This document shows, one piece after another, positions 1-11,600 of a DNA stretch of 64,000 nt. Source of the DNA: Ciona intestinalis (Eukaryota; Chordata; Ascidiacea; Phlebobranchia; Cionidae); contig NC_020171.2 of NCBI RefSeq assembly GCF_000224145.3, positions 1,309,008 through 1,373,007 of the forward strand, in the 5' to 3' direction. The position numbers were made by a program, and so were the translations under genes. The notes under the pieces are model-generated. The model had not been told where the DNA came from, searched no databases, and saw only the letters and a program-made list of their open reading frames with translations. How positions within the stretch are numbered: position 1 is the stretch's first letter; each line of letters opens with the position of its first letter.

Positions 1-47
1 AGGCACTCAGCACCAGAGTTAAAATGGTAACGTTTTATTTTTATTTT

Positions 48-2611
48 TTATATTGAAACATTAGGGTTACTGCTGTGATGTGTACGTTTCGCTCGAAGGG
101 AGTCCTTGCCATGTTTGTGGCGCCTGCCGCTGTCACCGTTGTTGTGCCGCGCTGGTGACGCCTTGGGTGAAGGGGGAAGATGGGTTGGGTTGCTTCGTGA
201 AACAGAAATCACTTCCCCAGATCTGTTAAGCTGGGGTGAAGGGTTAGGGGACCTTTTCGGGGGGCGGGGGAAATCAGAGCTTTTTGTCGAGCGGTCTGAA
301 GCTCTTCCTTTTTCAGATAAATCTTTTACGACGTCTGTGTCTTCGTCTTCCTCGGATTCGAAGACCTGTGCTGCCATCTGGTGGATACCTAGGCGTTCGT
401 GTGAGCGGGAACGAGTTGAACCCATCGTGTTTTTCATGCTTGCTGGTTTGACGGTGATTATAAGGTTGGAGCTGTTAGCTACCATCATGTCGGTTACCTA
501 CAGTTTATTGTAGCTCGTTAGGTTTATTAAGCGGAGGATATTATTTTGGTATGTACTGTTCTATGTGGGTGAGGTCCTGCAGCGGGACACACCATGAGAC
601 TTGAGATTTACAGAGCCACAAGAAAAAATGAATGAATGTAACTTGTTTATCCTTGCATGGCCGGACAACAACAGTTGTTATAACATGAGTGTTTTGTTTC
701 ATACTTCCCATGCTCGCTTACAAATCACCCCGTATGTAGCTGTGTGGTAAACCATACCTGATCAAGAGATTTTCCTCCAACTTCTATCCCATTTACTTCC
801 AATACTTCATCATTAACAGCAAGTAATCCAGTCATTTCAGCTAAACCTCCTTGAACAAGCCGCGATATAAATATTCCGGGCACTTTTTCAAGGCCATTAT
901 CAGACATTCGTAAGCTTACACCATCTCTAATGAAGAAACCTGAAAATGAAAGCAGATTTAATAAGAATCTGGTGCTTCGAAAATATAATAATAAAAACCA
1001 GGCATAATGTAAAACAATTTATGGGGCTCACAGCTGTACAAGTACACACAGTATATGAATCTAATAGAAAGTTTCGTATTTCAATGTTTTTCTCACTCTT
1101 TAAAACAGTTTTTGCATTATTAATAGCTAGAGGGAGATTGGTTTGTTCTGTTAAGTGTTAATGTCAAAGTATTAGAAAAAGAACGTCATTAAAGAATGTC
1201 GGAGAATTAGAAAATTTCATATCAAACAGTTTCCCACTCTTTTAAACAGTACAAATAACAGTTAAAGAGAGCTTGGTTTGTTCAGTTAAAAGCAGGTAAC
1301 ATGATAGTATATCAAAGCCTAGTATGGGTCTATTCCTGAGAGAATTGCCCAATAAGTTAGGTTATTTAATTTCCATATATATACGACCTTCTAACATTCT
1401 GATTACACAACTTTTGTGCAATTTGAGCAGATTATAGGTGTAACATTAGGGGTCAATGGCTGTGACTTTATATTACTTAAGTCCTTAAGTGTATGCTGCA
1501 AATATTTCTATTTTTGGAGCAAGTAAAATGCGGAAGGGGTGTTACACACATGTGACTCACAATTACTTAAGGATTGTACTTACCCAGAGGTTTATTTATT
1601 CCATGATTATGAAGTCTGACCCTTCTTAAAGTTTCTGGGAGTATATCTACGTCAATTATGGCAGAAACTGGTCGAAAATCTTCCGGAAAACTAATCTTTG
1701 GGATCGTTTTCTTTCCTTTTCTGCGCCGAACGGTTGACTGACCAAATCCATTCATAACATTTAGATTATCTAAAGAAAAAAGATAACTGTGAGGCCTGTA
1801 AAAAATTTCTTTGCATACATTTAAAGGTTATATTGTATCAAAAGAACGTCAAAACCATTACAGAATGCTATAATATTTAAATATGACCACACACATAAAA
1901 AACTCTTTTAATACAGCAGTAAATACTTTATATATTTTTATTAAAAGATAGAATTATAGCATTTCACAATTAGATAAGATTTAAAGGTAACAGAATACAA
2001 AAGCGAAAGTAAATATTTGAAAACTAAATTTACCTTTTCTATGAACATACACTCTCATTAGGCTGTTGTAGCAAGATTTCTTTGCTTTTGCAAAATTTTC
2101 GTCATTATTTATTGGAAGTAGATCTCCATGTTGTGGGTCAGTGTAAGTTATTACAAACTGTAGATGTGTAAGGTGATGTAAGGACTCCAAACGATGGAAT
2201 AAATCCTCAAACCCATCTCGTTCTAAGTCGATTGGGAATCTTCGAAACTCTGCTTGATACTGTGTGGAAAATGTTGGTTATTTTGATGTTATAATCGTGA
2301 AGAACATAACGAATGTTATTTATCTCTTTAAATACAGTAACAGAGATCAGATTAATTAGGACGGCGATAGGAAAATGAAAATGCAGAAAATAAAAGTAGT
2401 TAAAAAACACCCAGGTAAACTGGTGCATAGGCCTAGTAGTGAAATCATATTAATTAAAACAGAAAAAGACAGCAATTAACAGCAGAACGAAAATGGTTAA
2501 AAAATGCTATAGGGAACTGTCATAGTAGTGACTTACTTTACTCTTGACTTGCAATAAACCCCCACCATGTATTGGTGAAGATCCTCTAGAACCCAATGAT
2601 AACTTATCCAT
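48..2611 (-). CDS. PARD6: Par-6 polarity protein (PB1, semi-CRIB, PDZ), complete, 5 exons
   Basis: Scaffold of the Par3/Par6/aPKC polarity complex at the cell cortex; it binds aPKC through PB1 and Cdc42 through CRIB-PDZ. Coding exons run 2611-2537, 2259-2034, 1769-1584, 939-758 and 497-48; phases agree at every junction and give 372 residues. PB1 lies at about residues 18-100 and contains the acidic [13 protein letters not shown] segment. The semi-CRIB follows at about 125-150 ([17 protein letters not shown]), then the PDZ at about 152-242 with the PLGFFIRDG binding loop split across two exons and [13 protein letters not shown]. The C-terminal 130 residues are Ser/Pro/Arg-rich and low in complexity. 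The start is the first ATG of a 25-codon exon ending in VKSK, the usual Par-6 N-terminus. AATAAA on this strand lies at 39-34, just past the stop, so the 3' UTR may be very short. GILT is divergent, with its coding start 820 bases away. Family assignment is near certain; which vertebrate paralogue it matches cannot be said. Confidence 0.95.
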
Positions 2612-3179
2612 ATTTTTGTTTAAAATTTTACTTTTATACAGTCTATACAGGCAAATATGCTACCCCCCAAAACTTATAATAAGAAATCTAAAACTGAAAT
2701 GTAATATAAATAAAACATTTGCCGTTTTTCTGTACTATTTAGTGTTTAACAAGCTAAAACCTATACAATTAAATGTAGACTGTAGTAACCACCAAAAAAA
2801 AGAAAACGAACAAACCTAAAACTGAAACGTAGTATAAGGTAAATAGTTGCTGTTTTCTTGTTTATATACAGTTTTATAAGCTGAAACCTGATTAAATGTA
2901 ACTTTATTCAAATGTATTCCTGTGTACTGTACTGGCAACTCCCAAGTTAGTACTTCAAGTTTTAATCTAGGCCATAAACAGTCTGGCGTTTTCGACTGTA
3001 ATATTTCTTAACCAGTAGCGCAAATATCTTCTAGGTATTCTTTACTCTAAAGAAGCAAAAATAATGATAAATTGCTGTTATATTTAGGTGGTTATGTGTT
3101 ATTTTATAGGAAACACCCCGTTTAAATTATAAACAATTTAGAATGCTTTACGATCTCTATAAGCGTTTTTTTTGTTTGG
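2612..3179. other. Divergent intergenic region between par-6 and GILT
   Basis: AT-rich sequence between two genes reading away from each other. No convincing coding signal. An open frame at 2544-2819 on the plus strand only mirrors the antisense of par-6 exon 1. The region must hold the par-6 5' UTR and promoter, but I see no clear TATA box for par-6. Confidence 0.6.
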
Positions 3180-3200
3180 TGACGTCACGTGGACTATAAA
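3180..3200 (+). promoter_or_regulatory. Probable GILT core promoter: CRE-like palindrome plus TATA box
   Basis: TGACGTCA at 3180-3187 overlaps CACGTG and is followed by TATAAA at 3195-3200. Transcription would start near 3225-3230, about 200 bases before the ATG. TGACGTCA is the classic CREB/ATF site; binding here is inference. Confidence 0.55.
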
Positions 3201-3383
3201 GACCAATTGCTCAGATTATTTGCGTCAGTCAGTCGTAGTTGTTAAGTTGTAAAGTGGTCTATGTAAATTTGTAAATAAACACTTTTTGTTCATTGTTTCG
3301 AAAAACGCTTACGTTTTAATACAGTTAACTTTACATTAATACGTTTAAAATTTTGGTATTCGTTTACTGTTTACGTTATCTTT

Positions 3384-3398
3384 ATTGTTTTTTGACAG
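3384..3398 (+). other. Candidate 3' splice acceptor upstream of GILT (5' UTR intron or leader trans-splicing)
   Basis: A T-rich tract ends in TTTTTTGACAG 34 bases before the GILT start codon. Tunicates trans-splice a short leader onto many mRNAs, and an acceptor just ahead of an otherwise intronless gene fits that. A donor inside the 5' UTR would explain it equally well. Confidence 0.35.
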
Positions 3399-3432
3399 CT
3401 GCATTATTTTTTGGAACGTTAATAAATAAAAT

Positions 3433-4194
3433 ATGAAGATATACGTTGCTATTGCATTTATTTCTTTGGTTGGTTGTGTGTCCGCGCAGTGTAACATTCC
3501 ACCACAATATTGGTGCGATTCTTTGTCCGTTGCTCAAAAATGCGGCGTTGAATCTGCTTGCCGTGAGTTTCTAAATGCAGAAGCTGCAGAGCCTGTTAAC
3601 ATAGAGTTATACTTCGAATCCTTATGCCCTGGGTGCCGCCAGTTTATCACAACGCAGCTCTATCCAACTTGGATGAGCCTCAAAGAGTCTGGAATAATGG
3701 CAGCTTCAATGGTGCCTTATGGAAATGCAAAAGAGGTTCAGCTCTCCAGTGGTTTGTGGAATTACACTTGCCAACATGGAGCAGAGGAGTGTGTAGGTAA
3801 CCTGATAGAAAATTGCATAATTCATTACTCAGAAGATAAATTCGACACATATTTCCCCATTCTATACTGCATGGAAGATGCCTCCGATCCAATAAAGGCA
3901 GCAGAAATGTGCGTAAAAAAATCTGACTTAGACTGGGACCAAATCCATACATGCTCCAAAGGCGAACAGGGCAATCACTTAATGCATAAATCAGCCATGA
4001 AAACAGAAGCCCTGGACCCAGCACATAAGTATGTCCCATGGATTGTCGCCAATGGAAAACACACCGAAGGCATGCAGCAGGAGGCACAGGGAAATCTTTT
4101 GAAATTTGTATGTGATACCTATACCGGTGCAAAGCCTAAGGAATGTCAATCAGGCATCAAATTCAAGCAGATTGTATCTTTCCGTGAAATGTAA
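3433..4194 (+). CDS. IFI30: GILT-like gamma-interferon-inducible lysosomal thiol reductase, intronless
   Basis: Reduces protein disulphides in lysosomes at acid pH, which in vertebrates helps antigen processing and in invertebrates is linked to innate immunity. The 253-residue frame has a signal peptide (about 1-19), a Cys-rich saposin-like segment at 20-44, the active-site CxxC as CPGC at 65-68, and the family signature CQHGAEECVGNLIENC at 113-128, which fits CQHGx2ECx2Nx4C exactly. The C-terminal part holds further paired cysteines. The length suits invertebrate GILTs. The gene has no intron in its coding region although its neighbours are intron-rich, which hints at retroposition or intron loss, but it has its own TATA/CRE promoter. 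Vertebrate enzymes usually have CGAC or CGGC rather than CPGC; a proline is common in invertebrate members. Confidence 0.95.
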   Translation: MKIYVAIAFISLVGCVSAQCNIPPQYWCDSLSVAQKCGVESACREFLNAEAAEPVNIELYFESLCPGCRQFITTQLYPTWMSLKESGIMAASMVPYGNAKEVQLSSGLWNYTCQHGAEECVGNLIENCIIHYSEDKFDTYFPILYCMEDASDPIKAAEMCVKKSDLDWDQIHTCSKGEQGNHLMHKSAMKTEALDPAHKYVPWIVANGKHTEGMQQEAQGNLLKFVCDTYTGAKPKECQSGIKFKQIVSFREM

Positions 4195-5643
4195 TCATTT
4201 ATTTTCATGCAGAATTTCCACCAATATAATTTTCTATTCAATTTGACTAAAATTTTCTATTACTATAGCTTCAAAATTTTGTAATTTTTTCCACTGTTTA
4301 TTAAATTACTTTAACTTTACAAATATTTTATTTTTTCCACTGATCTATTTTTTGAATTCTGTTACATGAAGGCAGCACTATCTAGCACTTACATATTGTC
4401 AATTTAAAAAAGAGCTTTTATTTAATTAAATTACATAAAATAATTGCCCAACTTACAAAATTTTTTGGCAGGTCGTTGATAAAAACATTCTGATTTATAT
4501 AAAATTATTATTGATATGTCCGTAAAATGTGTTGTTACCAAAAATTATAACATTAAATGATGTACATGATTAAATTCAATCTATACCGAGTCCCTATTGC
4601 AATTGTTTGCAGCAATCGCATGCATTAAAGTTTTATTTGCAGAATTGCTTAAATTTATTTACATAAACTGCAGTTGCACCATATCATGTGCTTTTTGATC
4701 TCGTGCTACTCATTTGCTATGCAAACAATGTATGTTGATTTGGCAATACTTTTAAAGGGCACTATATAACATGCATGTTAATAGCTACAATACAGCTTAT
4801 CTCAAATTTCTGTAACCACTAATTACTCTATGCATTCCAAATTGTAGCAAATATTATTTTTCAGGACAGGCTTTTTTCATTGTGTTTAACAAATTCTTCA
4901 TAACAAGTATAAAGTATCACCTTACTTATGCAGTATTAATGAATTCATACTGTAAATTTATGTCAATTACATAACAATCTTCTTTAAAATTCTCAAAATT
5001 ATAAATTCCATGCATTACCCTAGCGTTTTCTTCTTACAGATTAGTTCGGTAGTATGTATGAGGTAATGGGCCAGCTATGGCCTAAATCTTAGGCCCCATG
5101 ACGTGGCACGCTGCAAGACCTTACCCACGTAAAATAGAAGAGACAGTGGGGTCTCTGTAAGAAGTATAAATACTGGGTTCGAGTCTTACTGAGGTAATTA
5201 AACGTGTGAGGTGAATGAGTTCACGTTTATGCGAGCACAACACTTTATAACTTACTATGTGTTTTCACTTTGTTCGGTGATTAAATATAACTTGTTTTAT
5301 CCTCGCATGGTGGGGCAGTCACAGTCGTTATAACGAAGATGTTGTGTTTCCCGCCTACGAGTTACCATGTATGTAACTTTGTAGGTGATTTTTTCCCAAA
5401 AAGTAATTTGCGCAATGGTACAGCCATAAGCCTTGAACCCATAACCTCTATATTCCTCGGAAAATTTAGCTAGGATACCCTATGAACTTGCCGCCATATA
5501 ATGTTAAATAGCATAAACATACAAACACGTAAATTGCGCGCAAGTCACAAGTATACAAAAAACATTTCTTATTTATACCATACACAACAAAAACGCGCTA
5601 TGTAACACAAAACATTGTAAACATTTGATCACCTAAACTAGTT
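4195..5643. other. Intergenic: GILT 3' UTR, AT-rich spacer, repeat remnants
   Basis: The first few hundred bases are AT-rich and probably hold the GILT 3' end. From about 5040 to 5470 there are fragments of dispersed elements, including a copy of the ~130-bp second family at about 5270-5395 and a SINE-like piece at about 5395-5470. No open frame worth calling. Confidence 0.6.
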
Positions 5644-8020
5644 TTATAACATTAAATACTCTGGTAAATCGTAATCAAACAATTTATAGTCCATTTCGTA
5701 TTTCTTGTGCAGTCGTTTTAAAGTCGTCGGATCTAAAGTTTTAACCCAGTGCGTCGCATTTGCAAGTGAGTTCTTCATACTACCGTTACTACTGTAGCCT
5801 GCTTGAAACGAAACATTCCGTGGTGCTCCAATAAGATTTAGCATGTACCTGTGGGAAATGTATATTGTAAAGGCCTATATCTCCTGTAGTTGGTGAGGTT
5901 CTACAGGGAGACACGCTATATAGTGCCTGAGATTTAGACCAGGGTTGGCCCAAATGTCTTGGAGATACTGTATTATAATTCTTTGAATGTTCTGTGTTTG
6001 ATACCAAATGGGACAAGAAAAGATATTTAAAAGGTGTCCCGTCTTTCCCCACCATACTATACAAGTTTTAATATAGCACACGGATAATTTTAGTTTAAAA
6101 TACCTGGAATCTTCAGTTATTGACTCAAGCTTGCAAATCACGTCATATTCAATCTGGCAAGGTTGACAGGCATCGTTATAAACAGACCAGTGCCCCTCGA
6201 ACGGACTTTTAGCTTTGTGTTTGTATAATACATGTTGTATAAAAGCATCAAAAGTTACGTTTTCAGGCATGTCGTCTCGGGATCTCCACGGAGCTAAGGC
6301 GGTGTTATTCTTGCGAGAGTCTGAGAGTTTTGAATGGTTACTATTTGGCGCGGTAGAAAAGTGGTTAGCGGGCCTACCTCTTTTTTCGATGCTGCTATAT
6401 TATGAGCGTGTGTATGCCTGGCCACACACTCAATGGCAATATAAACACAGCAAAAGTACCGTTAGGTGTCTTGTCCAAAGACGAACACGCCCACAGTGGT
6501 ATAGCTGCATCGAGCTGAAGGCGTCCGCGCTACCCACTGCGCCACAGCACCGGAAAAATCTTAAATTACAAATCCTATATTTCAAATATATTTAAAGTTT
6601 CATTCTTGATTACCTGATCCCCCTTGATAATTTTCAACCTTCGATGTAAAAGCTGAAACGAGTCGCACTAAAGGTTCCCTCACAGTTATAGTTTTGATAA
6701 AACCTTTCATTTGATTGACGTCTTTATACTTAACCAGAGAAAGAGCTTCTGCACCATGAAAGCCACTAAGCCGCTATGTAATAAGAAACGTTAGATTAAA
6801 TCACTCTGTATTTTAAGCTGAGACTATACCTATATACAGGTCTATAGGTGCAAAAAATACACGCAAACAGACTGCATTATAGCTGGTCTTAACTCTTAAC
6901 GTGATGACACGCCGAAGGATCCGAGATTTAGGGCACGGTTAGCTTATTACTTATATACTGACTTTTGATGCGTATATTTCAAGCTGCGCGGACTATTGAA
7001 CAGGCGACATACTCGTTTCAAAATGCCGCTTTTACTTACAACAGCTGGGTTAATTTTCGATAACTCTTTAATGTCGTTTTCCCCGAGTAATTGCGACACT
7101 AGCTTGGCCAGATTGGTGGATCCAGCTTTTTGAACCCTGCAGTTAATCCAGTTGTAACTTTGAACTGTCATCATTGCTTGTGGTCGAAACGGAACCCTTT
7201 CCAACCCTAAAGTATAGCCATGGGGTATAAGATGGATATAACGTTTTAGCACAATACCCATATTTCCCAATCTCATTTGAAACATTAAACTATGGTCTAT
7301 GAGAGTCGTAGGGATACAGTTTTATATTTATTAGAATGATCTTTGTTTACTATACCAAGTGGGACGAGGAAATATAGACTATATCAACAACGCTCTTTTT
7401 AGTCGCCAGGCTACGGCAGCAAAACGACAACGAAACAGTTAAATAAGTTACCTAATTCTACGCACGCCTGTTTTAGTTTTGCTTTTCGTTGCTGCATTCG
7501 CAACTTCATTCTTTCCATGAAAGCTCTCTCTGTTTCGAACACCAGGTTTCTGTCCTGGAGCAAAATCGTATCTTGTTAATATGCTTACGCGGGTACATTG
7601 GGAAAGAACATACATATATACTGCATTTAAACGGCAATTGCTTCAGCCTAGTGGTTCCTCATAATGTTTTTTCATTCCTCGAAAAACAATCGCCCACAAA
7701 GTAACTTTGGCTACGTGGTAACCCGTAAACGATCACAAGGTGTATGAAACAGAACACCCGTGTTATAACGACCGTCGTTGCCTCACCAAGCAAGAATAAA
7801 TAAGTTACTTGATTATTTATTCATTTATACAAGATTAAACTACCATGTAATTCGTACTTACATTACACATTTTACTAACACTTTAATTTACCTTTTTGCG
7901 TAGCAGGTCTACTACTTCGTTATTAACTGTTTCATATCCCAGTTGTGAAATACCGAGGTACAACACACCCGAAACGGTTAGTGTAAATATTAATACACTA
8001 TGCTTTATAAAACCTGACAT
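5644..8020 (-). CDS. Carbohydrate sulfotransferase, HNK-1/CHST8-14 type, 6 exons
   Basis: A Golgi type II membrane enzyme that would transfer sulphate from PAPS to a glycan (chondroitin, dermatan, HNK-1 or GalNAc type; the acceptor cannot be told). Exons: 8020-7892, 7554-7452, 7206-7040 (or 7296-7040), 6773-6614, 6293-6104, 5848-5644; all phases agree. Exon 1 has a short cytoplasmic start and a membrane anchor (about residues 9-26). Exon 3 carries the 5'-phosphosulphate loop VQKAGSTN, exon 4 the 3'-phosphate motif VREPLVRLVSAF, exon 5 the family block HW-x(8)-CQPCQIEYDVI, exon 6 the C-terminal LNLIGAP region. The predicted length is 317 residues with the shorter exon 3, or 347 with the longer one. 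The extra 30 codons lie in or next to a MITE (see 7212-7378). The SMYD4-like gene is divergent upstream. Confidence 0.88.
7212..7378 (-). mobile_element. Degenerate MITE (main family, second subfamily) overlapping the sulfotransferase exon 3 boundary
   Basis: Read on the minus strand, this stretch aligns along most of its length with other copies, for example the reverse complement of 28319-28450: the CTCGTCCCA-TTTGGTA block, GTAAACAAAGA, the ACTGTATCC-ACGACTC block, the GTTTAAT core, TGTGCTAA and finally TATCCATCTTA with a CCCCA end. The outer end of its left half is lost. The right half runs up to six bases before the TTTAG acceptor at 7207 and is open in the sulfotransferase frame. Confidence 0.75.
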
Positions 8021-8493
8021 TTTCTAGGCTATTTACTCTACAACAGTAACTATATGCAGTAGTCTATCTATAATACAAAACGTCCTTTGCACAACTTGAA
8101 TGAATGAATGAATGAATGAATGTAACTTAACCTTTCGCGTGTCCGCACAGTTCTAAAATGTATTATATTCCGTTGATACTTTCTAAATAGAATATACCAA
8201 CCCAGAAAACGCTTGGAATATACATTTGAGGTCTAACTACATATCAGTGCCGTTTAATTGCTAATGGATTTGATTGCACGTGTAGAACGTTAATAGCGTG
8301 CGATTTAAATCACGGTACTGCATTATACTGCTAAACTGTCTTTATATACGCCGCTTTCACATATAAATACGAATAAAGTAGTACATTTTGGTTTTATAAT
8401 GTAAAACGTTTTAAAGTCCCCAAATTTAGCGAGTTTTGTCTACTACGGTACTTTCCCATCAGTGTAAAACAAAATTTCAACGTTTATGGAAAA
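8021..8493. other. Divergent promoter region, sulfotransferase / SMYD4-like
   Basis: Short AT-rich spacer between two genes reading apart. Holds a (GAAT)n microsatellite at about 8099-8120 next to a fragment of the ~130-bp element. I see no TATA box in a convincing position for either gene. Confidence 0.5.
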
Positions 8494-8610
8494 ATGTTTT
8501 TAAAGTTTAATTTAAGAATGTCTTTTTCATATTTTGGGCCTATTAAACGTAGTTTTCATATATGTTTTAAATTTACCAAAAAAACAAAATGCTTATCTAC
8601 AGTATATATC

Positions 8611-11600
8611 ATGTCGGATTATAAAACGCGTTCTCAAGACACTGGCAAATCAAATCGTATTGCTTTGATAAAAAAGTCTGACGGAAATCAGCTGTTTAAA
8701 AATGAAAAATACGATGCAGCCATTATAAAGTACACAGAAGGATTATTATATGCAAAACCTAACACAATAGAGAATGGTACAGACAGGAATTTTGAAGGTA
8801 AATTTATTAAAGTTGATTTGTTCTGTTTAAAGTTTAATTACTTCTTAGACATTTAGGATTTACTGTTTATGAAAAATTAAAGAAAAAAACACCTAAATAA
8901 TAAATATATACCTGGAAATTACCAACAAAGTTACATACATGGTAACCCATAGGGGGCACGAGGTGCACGAAGAAGAAAACTTGTGTTATAACAACTGTCG
9001 TTGCCCCGGCACGCTGGAAAAAAACAAGTTAGATTCATGCATACATACACCATTCTTTCTTATAATAAAATATATAATGAAACATAATTTATACATATAA
9101 TTATGTTTATTTTTTTCTGCAGATTCCATGATAGTTACGTTGTATTCGAATCGCTCTGCATGTTGGTTTCATTTAAAGAAATATGAATACTGTGTATGTG
9201 ATATTCAAAGAGCATTTTTTCATGGTGGATGTAATACTAATATGTAAGTATTTCTAATCCAATCCTATTCTGTATAATATACGTAGAGTTGCACAGATCT
9301 TACGAACGCCGTACACAAGCAGCCTGGGTGTTGGGATAATAGACCAAATCTTGACTTAATTCCCGTTCCTCAACAAGGACTTCACCAACATATAACTGAA
9401 TTCTATTCTATACTGTTCTACTTATGTATCAAAAGTCATTTAAATTTAATTAATTCCTTTGTATTTATAGTTATTCAAAACTTGTTTCAAGACTAGTATG
9501 GTCATATTGGTACATTGGTGACTTCTCTAAATGCGAATCAACTTTGACCAAGTGGAAAGATGGAATTGGTCATGAGTTGCAAGACAAGGTATAATTGTAC
9601 CTCCTGCTCAATGTCAAGATATTGTCCATTTATGCACCTCATGCTCGCTGTTGAGATATTTTGTATTTATACAGTTAATGCTCACTGTCGAGTTATAACA
9701 TGGGTGTCTTCTTCTACACAGTTAAAAAAAGTAAATAGAAACAAAGAAACAAAATTTGAATGGAGAGAATATATTGTAAGGAGAAAAGAAAAGAAAAAAG
9801 GTAAAAAATATTTATTATTGTGTGAGTCTCTTAACCATGAATTTTTTTCCTTTTTTTGTAAACTAGCTGGCAACACTGTTTTGTGTAAAATATCCTGTCA
9901 ACAATGTAAAAACTCTTACAACACAGGTTCAAATCTGAACAATGAAAACAAATCAGTAAGAAATCTCTCCGCTAAAGTTAAGATGAACATAACTCCCCAG
10001 AAAGGCAAGTAACTTGTTTTGTAAATTATATGCCATGATTATCCTTAATTAGTCTAGTGCATTGCAAGTTTTTATGGTAGGGTAAGATGGTCCATGTTTT
10101 CACTATATTTTCTTGTCCTATTTCGGTAGTAAACAAAGAATATTCACAGAATTATATAACCGTATCCTTGCGGCTCTAAAACACTGTTGTTAATTGTTAA
10201 AAATAGGATAAGCATGTATGAGATATTATGTGCTAACAGTATCCATCTTACCTCACAGTGCTATAATAATTTTGCCCTAAAATTATTTACTTTTTAACAG
10301 GTCGTCATTACTTTACCACATTCAACACGGAAACCAATGAGTGCCTTTTAGAAGAAGTTGCTTATTTAGGAGTTTTAAATCCGGAATTTTTTTCCACACA
10401 TTGCAGTTACTGTTTAACAGTAAGTATAGAAATGACATAAAAGTAGTTTTTTATAGTTGATACCTCGGTTTTAAGCCTAATATAGCTTTTATCCTGCCGT
10501 TTGGTGTCCAAATAAACATGCAGAGCCAAGGTACATTGCAATTTGTAATATTAATCAATGTGGTTCCTTACGTTTAACAATTGTACGTTATACCTGCATT
10601 TTACCAAAGTCTCCCCAGATTTTGGTAATAATTAAAAAACAGACACAATTGGCTATACTACCTTTAATGCAATATTTTTTGTATCAAGCAGTTTATATTT
10701 TTTCCACAGCCTTGTAAATCAAGTGGGATACCATGTCTGGGTTGTTCATGCACTATATATTGTGATGAACAATGCAGAATATCAGCATGGAAGATTTATC
10801 ATTGGATGGAATGTTCAGTAATTCCTATGCTTGCTATAGTGAGTTTTACTGTTAACCTGTTACTAATAAACATATGAAACAAAACCTGCCAAAGTTGATT
10901 GAATTTATCTTGCTTTATCTCGCATGGCTTTAAAGCGACATTCATTATAAAACCGGGAACACTCGTGTTATAACGACTGTTGTTATGAATAATTAAGTTA
11001 CATTCATTTATTTAAATATTTTTTAAGGTTTTTATCATTTTACAGAAGTGTATGGAATTACGTGTTGCCGTTCGTGCATTACTAACCGGTGCTTATGAGC
11101 TTGGGGAAACTCCCCAACATGATACAACTCATACTTGTACTTCTATAGCAAAGCATATTTATCAATCTAGAAACAGTTGTGCAGGTAAAAGTTATTGGAC
11201 AAAATGTTGTAGTTCATGAAGTTATGAAAATTTGTGGGCCATTTTTTTCCTTTATGGCTGATAATTTGAACTCTTTTGTGACCACTGTTTTTAAGTGACT
11301 TGCCCAGTAACACATAAGCCTATAATGATAGTTTGTATAGTAAATTACTTTTATTGCAGATTGTTCTGAACCAGTAGGCACAGACCCCAAAGATGGTGTT
11401 TATAAATGTGATTACTGGAGTATTTTCTGTCTTAAAACGTCATCTTGTGTAGAAAAAAACAGTGATTTTAAAAATGACTGTTCTTGGTTTTGTATGTTAG
11501 TTTCAACAATAAGATCTGAGGTTTTTGGTGAAGAAGAAAATAGAGCCAAAGATGATGTTGCCTCTTTAAAAGAACTCTTACAGGAAATATTTAATAGTCT

